From contig JALEKC010000157.1 of assembly GCA_022769325.1 (NCBI GenBank), positions 1 through 45,861 of the forward strand: a DNA stretch of 45,861 nucleotides. The letters are read 5' to 3'. This document shows, piece by piece, positions 1-8,436 of this stretch. The notes under the pieces were generated by a model, which was not told where the DNA came from, did no database searches, and saw only the letters and a program-made list of their open reading frames with translations. The position numbers and the translations under genes were made by a program. Source of the stretch: Eubacterium sp. (GTDB lineage Bacteria > Bacillota > Clostridia > Lachnospirales > Lachnospiraceae). The stretch's first letter is position 1, and each line of letters starts with the position of its first letter.

Positions 1-37
1 ATTTGCCATATATTTTTTATCTACAATGTAGTGCAGA

Positions 38-148
38 TTACACCGGTTCAATATCCTTTGCAAATTTTTCAGCAAGATCTACTGCTATTTCATATGTACG
101 TGTATAAAGATCAATGGTTTCAATTCTACAAACTTGAATTGGTAAATA
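38..148 (-). pseudogene. Unidentified start-less C-terminal ORF remnant
   Basis: Directly after the TGA at 149-151 and in the same frame: YLPIQVCRIETIDLYTRTYEIAVDLAEKFAKDIEPV*. No start codon. Confidence 0.35.
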
Positions 149-383
149 TCATTTTACATTTTTATATGAAATCACAATATGACTTGGTGCAAATAATGCT
201 GATGCACTAATCAATAGCACTGACCTACTCATAGTTCCACTAAACAGGAATAAAATAGAAGGAATAATAGAGAGGATTGTTCCATTTATTCTCAAAACCA
301 TCTTTGCACTTAATTGCAAATACAATATTGGGTATCATAATAACTACAATATAAATGAGCCCAAAAGTATTAAACCATTCCAT
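149..383 (-). pseudogene. Remnant of a small integral membrane protein with an internal deletion and frameshift
   Basis: Minus strand has an RBS-like GGAG and ATG at 383, reading MEWFNTFGLIYIVVIMIPNIVFAIKCKDGFENKWNNPL, then a frame shift into ...LSIIPSILFLFSGTMSRSVLLISASALFAPSHIVISYKNVK* (stop at 149-151). Both halves are hydrophobic and protein-like but in different frames. Confidence 0.6.
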
Positions 384-406
384 ATTATCCTTCTCCACAA
401 ATTTTT

Positions 407-901
407 CTATTTCTCCCCCTCTATTACCGTTTTAACAAGTTGCCAGGCAATACTTCCTTCCCTTAACAAAGGTAACGCATCCTCACATCTCACCCATTCT
501 ACAGAATCGACCTCACCGGATAATTTAAATTCTTTCTTCCTTACAGTTGCCTTATATCCCAGCATTAACATTTCTTTTTTTTCATAAGGATAGCTGCCAA
601 TAAATTCCAAACTTTCCACATCTTGATCAATTTCTTCTTTCACTTCCCGAATTACGGTGTCCTCAGCAGCTTCTCCCATTTTCATAATTCCAGCAACACA
701 AACATGTTTTGTTGTGGAAACATAGTTTTGTCTTAACAAAGCCACTTCTCCATATTCATTTACAACAGCAGCAATAATACTGGTTGTAAACATATCCCAT
801 AATGGGATACTACAATTATCGCAATATGGAATCATTCCCTCATCACCAATTTCTTTATCGATAAGTTTTGTCCCACAGTGTGGACAATATGTAAAATGCA
901 T
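407..901 (-). CDS. NUDIX hydrolase with N-terminal zinc ribbon
   Basis: CPHCGTKL...CDNC zinc ribbon; Nudix box-like GIMKMGEAAEDTVIREVKEEIDQDV. Confidence 0.85.
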   Translation of the reverse strand: MHFTYCPHCGTKLIDKEIGDEGMIPYCDNCSIPLWDMFTTSIIAAVVNEYGEVALLRQNYVSTTKHVCVAGIMKMGEAAEDTVIREVKEEIDQDVESLEFIGSYPYEKKEMLMLGYKATVRKKEFKLSGEVDSVEWVRCEDALPLLREGSIAWQLVKTVIEGEK

Positions 902-912
902 CTGTTTTCCTC

Positions 913-2037
913 CTATAAACTTGTCTGGATATCCACCACCACATATTCCGACTTACATCCGGTTTTAAATTGAATTACCCAATCTGAAATACCCGATGTA
1001 ACGATAAAATTCGTCTGTTCTCTTGTTCTAAGGCCATATGTCATATCATTTTCTCCCGACCATTCTCCCACATAATTTATGGGGAAAAATTGTCCGCCAT
1101 GTGTATGTCCGGAGAGAACTAAATCCACTTTTGCAGCCTTCTGATTTTCATAATCGTGTGGCTGATGATCTAATACAATACTGTATTTGGAAGGATCCAG
1201 ATTTTTTGTCAACTCTTCCATGCTTTTTCTTTGACCGCCCTTTTGTTCTTCCGAACGATCTTTTCGCCCAATTAGATAAAATCGATTATCGATTAACTCC
1301 ACTTCATCTTCCATCACGTGTACACCATTTTTTTCCAATTCAGCCACTAAATCCTCGCCATCGTAACCACGATATTCCTTTCCATAATATCCCTTATCAT
1401 GATTACCAAACACATAATAAACTCCATATTTCGGTTTGAGTTTCCCCAGGGCACGACATGCATCTACCATATCTTGTTTTGATGTGTCATCATCCACATA
1501 ATCTCCAGTAATAACCACAATATCCGGATTTGTTTTCTGCATTTGCTCTACATATTTTTCCAGATCTTTTCCGTGAAATGTAGAACCAATATGAGAATCT
1601 GCAAACTGAACCACTCGAAAACTCCCCACATTTTTCTGTGTCTCAAGGACATATGGAACTTCCCAGACATGGTGTGCCAGAATCCAACCATAGGACAGTA
1701 ATCCCAGGGTTACAAGAATAGCAAAAAAGCCGACAACACTGTGTCTGCTTTTTCCCAAAGACGTCTTTCTTACTTTTTGTATCAGCCATAAGATACCATC
1801 GCCTAAAAGCCAGATGATGACAAGATGAATCATACATATGCAGGCATTTATTGTTCCCAGCCATAATAGAAGAATACCAAGAACAACTGCCACTGGAAGG
1901 ATACTTTCTATTCTACGAAGCCATTTATTTCCTTTGGAACATTTTTCCAAAATCGGGAAATCATAGATTCGTTTTGTCACGTAAAGTATAGAACCAATTG
2001 CCACAAGTTCCATGGCAAGCATAATAAAAATCCACAT
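913..2037 (-). CDS. Membrane-anchored metallophosphoesterase (YkuE/YaeI-like)
   Basis: N-terminal TM segments; motifs FADSHIGS, ITGDYVDDD, VFGNHD, LSGHTHGGQ. Confidence 0.85.
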   Translation of the reverse strand: MWIFIMLAMELVAIGSILYVTKRIYDFPILEKCSKGNKWLRRIESILPVAVVLGILLLWLGTINACICMIHLVIIWLLGDGILWLIQKVRKTSLGKSRHSVVGFFAILVTLGLLSYGWILAHHVWEVPYVLETQKNVGSFRVVQFADSHIGSTFHGKDLEKYVEQMQKTNPDIVVITGDYVDDDTSKQDMVDACRALGKLKPKYGVYYVFGNHDKGYYGKEYRGYDGEDLVAELEKNGVHVMEDEVELIDNRFYLIGRKDRSEEQKGGQRKSMEELTKNLDPSKYSIVLDHQPHDYENQKAAKVDLVLSGHTHGGQFFPINYVGEWSGENDMTYGLRTREQTNFIVTSGISDWVIQFKTGCKSEYVVVDIQTSL

Positions 2038-2065
2038 CTTTTGTCATCACCTCTGCTTAAAAACA

Positions 2066-2704
2066 TTAGGCACGAACTCGTTTTACAAGCTCCGCTGCAT
2101 CTTTCGTCATTTTTTCGATTTCATCAAATTTACCGGCACTTACCAAATCTCCTTTTACCATCCAGCTTCCGCCACAAGCCAGAATCCGATCGTATTTAAG
2201 ATATTCTTCCACATTTTCAAGATTGATTCCACCGGTTGGCATAAATTTAAGAGTGGTATAAGGTGCTGCCACTGCTTTAATCATCTTAAGACCTCCTGCC
2301 GGTTCTGCAGGGAAGAACTTAACCACATCCAGACCCATCTCCAAGGCTTGTTCCATTTCACTAGGTGTCTGGGTTCCCGGTGTAACCGGAATATTTTTAT
2401 CAAGGCAGTACTGAACCACTTTAGGATTCAATCCCGGACTTACGATAAATTTGGCTCCTGCGGCAACCGCACGATCTACCTGTTCTGTGGTCAAAACTGT
2501 TCCGGCTCCTACTAACATCTCCGGATATTTTTCAGACATAATACGGATGGACTCCTCTGCTGCAGCAGTACGGAATGTCACTTCAGCACATGGAAGACCT
2601 CCATTGCACAATGCCTTTGCCAAAGGCTCTGCATCCTTTGCATCATTCAATACAACGACTGGCACAATACCAATCTTTTCAATTTTTTCTAATACTGCGT
2701 TCAT
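2066..2704 (-). CDS. eda: 2-dehydro-3-deoxyphosphogluconate / 4-hydroxy-2-oxoglutarate aldolase
   Basis: MNAVLEKIEKIGIVPVVVLND..., EVTFRT, VGAGTVL, KFFPAE, FMPTGGI motifs of the KDPG/KHG aldolase family. Start trimmed to 2704 because a sigma-A promoter lies upstream inside the ORF-track extension. Confidence 0.9.
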   Translation of the reverse strand: MNAVLEKIEKIGIVPVVVLNDAKDAEPLAKALCNGGLPCAEVTFRTAAAEESIRIMSEKYPEMLVGAGTVLTTEQVDRAVAAGAKFIVSPGLNPKVVQYCLDKNIPVTPGTQTPSEMEQALEMGLDVVKFFPAEPAGGLKMIKAVAAPYTTLKFMPTGGINLENVEEYLKYDRILACGGSWMVKGDLVSAGKFDEIEKMTKDAAELVKRVRA

Positions 2705-2786
2705 ATGTATTCTTCCTTTCTTCCGGTTGATTCCGGCTATACAAATTCTAGATTTATCCACATTAATAACATGTGATTCCATTCTT

Positions 2787-2814
2787 ATTATACCGTGTTC
2801 CAAAGGATTGTCAA
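2787..2814 (-). promoter_or_regulatory. Sigma-A type promoter for the aldolase gene
   Basis: Minus strand TTGACA (2809-2814), 16-nt spacer, TATAAT (2787-2792): consensus match at both elements. Confidence 0.75.
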
Positions 2815-2904
2815 CCATTTAAGCAAACAATTTACATCGTATTTTGTATATTTTTTCTCTTTAAGGAAATGCTAATAAAAAAGCAAAAAAGGAGCAAAAA
2901 TATT

Positions 2905-3363
2905 ATGCAATTAACAGAAAAAGAACAAAGTGTAATCAAAGACCTCCAAACCCAGGAAAAAACCTGTGTGGAAAAGTACCAGTTTTATGAATCTTCTGCC
3001 AATGACCCGGAATTAAAAAAATTGTTTCACCAAATTGGGCAAGAAGAACAAGAACATTTTGACTCCCTTACCGATGTCCTCAAAGGAAATGTTCCAAATG
3101 TAGAAGCTGTACAAACCGGTTCTCCCGGGTACACGCCAAACGCAACCTATGATAAAGGATGCAATTCCGAAGAAAAAAAACATGACCAATTTTTATGTAC
3201 GGATTCGATTGCAACAGAAAAACTGGTTTCCACTACCTACAACAGCGATTTATTTCAATTTGCTGCCACCAACATTCGAAAATTATTAAATCACATACAG
3301 ACCGAAGAACAAAATCATGCAGAAATGATTTACAAATACAAAACCGCCAACAACATGGTGTAA
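2905..3363 (+). CDS. Ferritin-like / CotF-family spore coat-like protein
   Basis: MQLTEKEQSVIKDLQTQEKTCVEKYQFYE...HQIGQEEQEHFDSL...HIQTEEQNHAEMIYKY: four-helix ExxH-type pattern. AGGAG-like RBS upstream of 2905. Confidence 0.7.
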   Translation: MQLTEKEQSVIKDLQTQEKTCVEKYQFYESSANDPELKKLFHQIGQEEQEHFDSLTDVLKGNVPNVEAVQTGSPGYTPNATYDKGCNSEEKKHDQFLCTDSIATEKLVSTTYNSDLFQFAATNIRKLLNHIQTEEQNHAEMIYKYKTANNMV

Positions 3364-3370
3364 AAAATCA

Positions 3371-3406
3371 GGCAACATGACCTGCATGTCATGTTGCCGT
3401 TTTTTT
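3371..3406. terminator. Bidirectional intrinsic terminator between convergent genes
   Basis: Perfect 11-bp stem GGCAACATGAC / GTCATGTTGCC (3371-3381 / 3388-3398) followed by T7; A-run on the other side. Confidence 0.85.
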
Positions 3407-5945
3407 ATAAAACCTCTTCTTTTAATGTATCTATAATGGAATCTCCACGCAATTTATAGATGGAATAATACATGGAAAAACCAATGATCAAAAATACTAC
3501 AACAATCACTGCCAGATACATTTTCCACGGAATAGAAAATGGAACAATGGCCGCATTCAAACGTTCATTCATGAAATAACACAATACAATGCTCACCGGA
3601 ATTGACACAATCAATGCACGTTCGCCATAAAAGAAACTTTCCAGGCAAATCATTTTTCGAAAACCTTTGGGGGTAATTCCCACCGATTTTAACATAGCAA
3701 ATTCTTTTCTGCGAAGCATAATTCCGGTTGAAATTGTATTGATAATATTGGCAATGGTAATCAAGGTAATCAATACGATAAATCCATAGATAAATACCTG
3801 CATAATAAAAATAACCGTATTCATAGTTTGATACATCGCTATATAATCATGGACGCTTCCCTGAGTAAAGTTGCCCTCTTCCAATACTTTTTCAATCTCC
3901 TCCGAAACTTTTTCATGCTGGTCTGTAATAACCCCCAGTACAGAACTTTCCATATGATACATCTGCTCATAGGCACTTTCCGGCATAAAGGCCGAGACAC
4001 ATCCAACAGGATTCAAACGACAGGAAAGTAGATTAGGATTATAGGATGCGAAATCCATAACTTCAAATTCTTCCTGACCTTTTTCTCCTTCTGAGATGAA
4101 TTTCTGGTGTCTCATATTTTCGGTAAATACTTTTTTTCCGCCTTTCGTATGAGAAACATTATTCATAAGAATTACTTTCCCTTTTCCGTCATAATATGGC
4201 TTAGAATCAATGCTATTTTGGTTGCATAATTCACGAAAAGCATCATCCTCCAATAAATTGATATATACCCAGATTCCGTTTTTGAATACATCTGCATAGT
4301 CTGGAAAAATATTCTCTTTTACAAACAATTGTTTTGCCCCATTCTCCCCGCTTTCTACATCATAATATACACAAACATTCGTAACTCCAATTACATCCTT
4401 GACATCTTCGATTTTCTCAATTGCTTCTTTCGCTTTGTCTCTTTCTTTTTTCGATACATATACCGTGATTTGATGTGGCTGGCTATCCTGCATTCCATTG
4501 GCCTCAATCATGGATTGACAAAAGAAATTAACACATAAAAACAGTATCACAGAAAAACCAATGGACCGGGTAATAATTTTGGCTTTTCGACTATTTCTCT
4601 TTAAATTCTTATGAGCCAGTTCCCCTTCATATCCAAAAATATAACGGATATATACCGGAGTCCGCAATCTCTTTTTCCGAATTCGAATTTCCTTGGTCTG
4701 ACGAATTGCCTCCATAGGCGAAATCCGGGAAGCTTTTCTTGCCGGAATCCATGCAGAAATAAATACTGTCAGGACACTAATCAGGATTACTGCAATGATA
4801 ACCCATATAGGAATCACGGTGTTCATAGAAAATGTATCTTCTCCGATTCCTTCTATCATTCCCGTGGAAATAATTTTTCCTCCAATTATCTGCAGCGTAA
4901 TGTGAATGCCAAGAATCCCTACCAAAATCCCCAATACCAATCCGGCTAAGGTCTGTAATAAAACCTCAAAATAAACAGAATTTCTTTTTTGCTTTTTGGT
5001 TGCTCCCACGCTGGCAAGCATACCAAGATAGCGTACTCTCTCTGACAAAGACATGGCAAATGCGTTGTATATCAGTAAAATCGACGCCACCATTACAATT
5101 GCCAAGGCAATCCCCACTACCGGCAACATGGATTTAAACATTTCACTATTCTTATCAAAAGCAAACTTTGTTTCCAAAAACATAGTGTTGATATCATATT
5201 CACTTATTCTATATTTTTTCAATATTGCTTTCATCTCTTTGAGTGAATTATAATCCAGCTTTTTCAGCGTAATTGCCCCATCAAATAGCCCAGACTTTTC
5301 TTGCTGGCTCATCCCACGAATCATAGTGGTATTTTGTGTGGGAATATTTTGATGCAAAATGGCAGTTACTTTTACGACTCGTTTGTTGGTTTCTTCAAAT
5401 TGTTCTTCCGAATTATAGTTTCCATAATAGGGCTGTTTTTCACCCTCCTTCATCAGAAAACGGTTACCAAAAGAAAGTTCCATCGTATCCCCTGGTTTTA
5501 GGGACAATTGGTTTTTTTCAATTATTTTTTCTTCCAATGCCACCTCATTTTCATTCACAGGCAAGGTTCCTTCATATGGACAGGTCACTAATTGACGAAA
5601 TCCTGTTTCATCTGCCGCCATAATATTTCCGCCGCCATTGCGAAAATTTTGGGCTCCAGGAACTTGAAATCCATTTTCATCCGGCAGCATATAAGCTCCT
5701 GCCATAGTCACCCGCTCATCTTTTTGCAACTGTTGCTGCTGCTCTCGTGAAATCTGTGACACTCTTGCCTGACAATTACCATCCGAATAAAGACACAATT
5801 GACCTTCCATGTCAAAAAAAGATGCCAAACTGACAAAAATAGCCGTTATCAAGGCCACCGAAGCGGCGATACCGATGGTCGTTACGATGGTACGGCCTTT
5901 ATTCATTTTCATATGACGGAGTGTCAATTTATTCATAATATTCAT
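3405..5945 (-). CDS. ABC transporter permease with two FtsX domains
   Basis: 846 aa; two FtsX/MacB-like modules (VASILLIYNAFAMSLSERVRYLGMLASVGATKKQKRNSVYFE; TIANIINTISTGIMLRRKEFAMLKSVGITPKGFRKM). Confidence 0.88.
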   Translation of the reverse strand: MNIMNKLTLRHMKMNKGRTIVTTIGIAASVALITAIFVSLASFFDMEGQLCLYSDGNCQARVSQISREQQQQLQKDERVTMAGAYMLPDENGFQVPGAQNFRNGGGNIMAADETGFRQLVTCPYEGTLPVNENEVALEEKIIEKNQLSLKPGDTMELSFGNRFLMKEGEKQPYYGNYNSEEQFEETNKRVVKVTAILHQNIPTQNTTMIRGMSQQEKSGLFDGAITLKKLDYNSLKEMKAILKKYRISEYDINTMFLETKFAFDKNSEMFKSMLPVVGIALAIVMVASILLIYNAFAMSLSERVRYLGMLASVGATKKQKRNSVYFEVLLQTLAGLVLGILVGILGIHITLQIIGGKIISTGMIEGIGEDTFSMNTVIPIWVIIAVILISVLTVFISAWIPARKASRISPMEAIRQTKEIRIRKKRLRTPVYIRYIFGYEGELAHKNLKRNSRKAKIITRSIGFSVILFLCVNFFCQSMIEANGMQDSQPHQITVYVSKKERDKAKEAIEKIEDVKDVIGVTNVCVYYDVESGENGAKQLFVKENIFPDYADVFKNGIWVYINLLEDDAFRELCNQNSIDSKPYYDGKGKVILMNNVSHTKGGKKVFTENMRHQKFISEGEKGQEEFEVMDFASYNPNLLSCRLNPVGCVSAFMPESAYEQMYHMESSVLGVITDQHEKVSEEIEKVLEEGNFTQGSVHDYIAMYQTMNTVIFIMQVFIYGFIVLITLITIANIINTISTGIMLRRKEFAMLKSVGITPKGFRKMICLESFFYGERALIVSIPVSIVLCYFMNERLNAAIVPFSIPWKMYLAVIVVVFLIIGFSMYYSIYKLRGDSIIDTLKEEVL

Positions 5946-6634
5946 GACATACTCCCCCCATTCTTACAGTCCTTTACAATTTTTCCATCTTCTATTTCAA
6001 TGACACGATCCGCCGACAAAGCGATTTTTTCATCATGTGTAATAATAATGACAGTTTGATTGAATTCCTGATTAAAGGAACGAAGCAATGAAATAATCTC
6101 TGCGCTATTCTGGCTATCCAGATTGCCCGTGGGTTCATCTGCCAGCAAAAGAGCCGGATTATTCATCAATGCGCGTCCAATGGAAACCCGTTGCTGCTGA
6201 CCACCCGACAATTGGTTTGGCAGATGTCGGAGACGTTTCTCAAGTCCCAACCGCTCCACCAAATCCTTCAACTGTCTTTGATCCGGCTTATTCCCATCTA
6301 AAAGAAGGGGCAAGGTCAAATTTTCCTCTACTGTCAAAATCGGAATCAAATTATAGAACTGATAAATCAACCCGATCTGACGTCTCCTAAAAATTGCCAA
6401 TGCCGTCTCATCCAAGGTTGAGATATCCGTCTGGTCAACAATCACCTGACCCTCCGTTGGAACATCCACCCCTCCAAGAATATGAAGCAAAGTAGATTTT
6501 CCCGAACCGGATGGACCGACAATTGCTACAAATTCACCATGCTGCACTTCAAAAGAAATATCATCCAATGCCTTTACTAACGTATTCCCCTCTCCATAGG
6601 TTTTCGTCAAATGTTTTACTTCCAGAATATTCAT
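5942..6634 (-). CDS. ABC transporter ATP-binding protein (LolD/MacB-like)
   Basis: Walker A GPSGSGKST, signature LSGGQQQRVSIGRAL, Walker B LLLADEPTGNLD. 4-nt overlap with the permease. Confidence 0.93.
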   Translation of the reverse strand: MNILEVKHLTKTYGEGNTLVKALDDISFEVQHGEFVAIVGPSGSGKSTLLHILGGVDVPTEGQVIVDQTDISTLDETALAIFRRRQIGLIYQFYNLIPILTVEENLTLPLLLDGNKPDQRQLKDLVERLGLEKRLRHLPNQLSGGQQQRVSIGRALMNNPALLLADEPTGNLDSQNSAEIISLLRSFNQEFNQTVIIITHDEKIALSADRVIEIEDGKIVKDCKNGGSMS

Positions 6635-6760
6635 TCTATTCTCTCTCCTTCCATTTCATTTCTATATTTTCAGTGTAACATGGTCACCTTACATCTCCGT
6701 GAAAGAAAAATTACAATTTTGTAAGAATGATAAAGTAAAGTACTCGACGCTATGGAGGAT

Positions 6761-7753
6761 TTATACAATCATTTTATAAAATCGGATTTCAAACTCCGTT
6801 CCCTTTCCCAGTTCACTTTTTACCAGAATTTTCCCTTGCTCTCTCTCAATAATAGTCTGAGCAAGGGCTAGTCCTATACCGATACTATCTTTCTTCGCTT
6901 TTTTTCCATTATAAAACCGCTCAAATATGTGTGGCAATTCCTCTTTATCTATTCCACACCCATCATCCCGAATAAGTACAGACTGGAACAAATTACAATC
7001 TCTTGTCTGTATTTCCAGATTTCCTCCATTTTCCATATGTTCCAAACAATTCTTTATGATATTACCAAGAGCTTCTGTAGTCCAGTTGAAATCACCTTGT
7101 ATGCTACCGGAGGCCACATCGGTTTTTAAGGATATATTTCTTACATCCATCATTAATAAATAAGGTTCAACACTGGCATGAATCAACTCATCCAAAGGAA
7201 TTGAAACGTTATGAAATTCCACTGTCCCTGCATCTAATTTTGACAATTTCAACAAATTGGTTATCAGCCATTTCATCTTTTCCAATTGACGCTCCACCAC
7301 CTGAAGAAATTGCTTTCTTTTTTCTTCTTCCTTCTCTTTTTCCAACAACTCTGTCATTACCATCATGGACGTCAAAGGTGTTTTTAATTGATGGGAAATG
7401 TCTGCCAGAGAATCTGCAAGAAATCTTTTGTCTTTTTCTAACATGGTATTTTGCGAACGAAGTAAAACGATAACTTTGTACAAATTATTTTTTAAGATTG
7501 ATATTTCTCCCTCTTCATTGTCGGAAATATCAAGTTCATAATGCCCCGCGCAAACCAACGATAAATAGGAATTTAATTGTTTTAATTTTTCCTTTCTTTT
7601 GTTTATTTCCCATATAAATATTCCCAGCATCATACTCCCACCTATGACAAAAATCATAGCACACCATGGATTGATAAAAAGGCAGAAAACTGCCCCTGTA
7701 AGTATAATAAAACCTCCGAAAAAAATTATATTACGCAAACTAGTATCCTTCAT
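6761..7753 (-). CDS. Sensor histidine kinase
   Basis: Two N-terminal TM segments; H-box ADISHQLKTPLTSMMVM; N-box NIIKNCLEHM; G-boxes IRDDGCGID, IGIGLALAQTIIE. Start trimmed to MKDTSLRN. Confidence 0.88.
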   Translation of the reverse strand: MKDTSLRNIIFFGGFIILTGAVFCLFINPWCAMIFVIGGSMMLGIFIWEINKRKEKLKQLNSYLSLVCAGHYELDISDNEEGEISILKNNLYKVIVLLRSQNTMLEKDKRFLADSLADISHQLKTPLTSMMVMTELLEKEKEEEKRKQFLQVVERQLEKMKWLITNLLKLSKLDAGTVEFHNVSIPLDELIHASVEPYLLMMDVRNISLKTDVASGSIQGDFNWTTEALGNIIKNCLEHMENGGNLEIQTRDCNLFQSVLIRDDGCGIDKEELPHIFERFYNGKKAKKDSIGIGLALAQTIIEREQGKILVKSELGKGTEFEIRFYKMIV

Positions 7754-8423
7754 CTTCGATTCGGTACCCCCTTCCCCGTATGGTCTGAATATATTCCGGT
7801 TGGGACGGATTTTCTTCAATTTTATCACGCAATCGCTTGATATATACAGTCAACGTATTATCATTGACGAAATCTCCCTCAACATCCCATATATTTTCAA
7901 GCAACTGGTTTCGACTCAATATCATTCCCTTATTATTGAGAAGAATAAGTAACAGACGATATTCCATGGCCGTCAATTCAATCTCCTTCCCATCTTTTTC
8001 CACTCTTCCTTCATTGGTATAGATACATAGTTTTTTATAACGAAGCACACCATCTGCTGTTTCTTTTGTATAGCGACGAAGGACACTTTTCATCCGGGCC
8101 AGAAGTTCTCGTACTCGAAATGGTTTGGTTATATAATCATCGGCTCCAAGTTCTAATCCCATCACAACATTGACTTCTTCTTCCATTACCGTAAGAAAAA
8201 TAACAGGATAATCCCCTTGGGCTTTGATTTTACGACAAACATCATATCCGCTTCCATCCGGCAATGTAAGATCCAATATATAGAGAGAAAAAACATTTTG
8301 CACAATAATTTCTTCTGCTTCCCCAACTGTTGAAGCATGAGTCACCTGGTATCCTTCCTGCTCCAGAGAATATACAAGCCCCATGGCAATTGCTTCATCA
8401 TCCTCCAGCAAAAAAATGTCCAT
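7740..8423 (-). CDS. OmpR-family response regulator
   Basis: MDIFLLEDDEAIAMGL receiver; LDLTLPDGSGYDVC; C-terminal winged helix ending YIQTIRGRGYRI. Confidence 0.92.
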   Translation of the reverse strand: MDIFLLEDDEAIAMGLVYSLEQEGYQVTHASTVGEAEEIIVQNVFSLYILDLTLPDGSGYDVCRKIKAQGDYPVIFLTVMEEEVNVVMGLELGADDYITKPFRVRELLARMKSVLRRYTKETADGVLRYKKLCIYTNEGRVEKDGKEIELTAMEYRLLLILLNNKGMILSRNQLLENIWDVEGDFVNDNTLTVYIKRLRDKIEENPSQPEYIQTIRGRGYRIEDEGY

Positions 8424-8436
8424 CGTCCTCTCTCCT

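Noticed and set aside
2012-2822. Plus-strand ORFs opposite the aldolase (2012-2515, 2451-2822)
   Set aside because: Antisense to a strongly supported conserved gene, no recognisable motifs.
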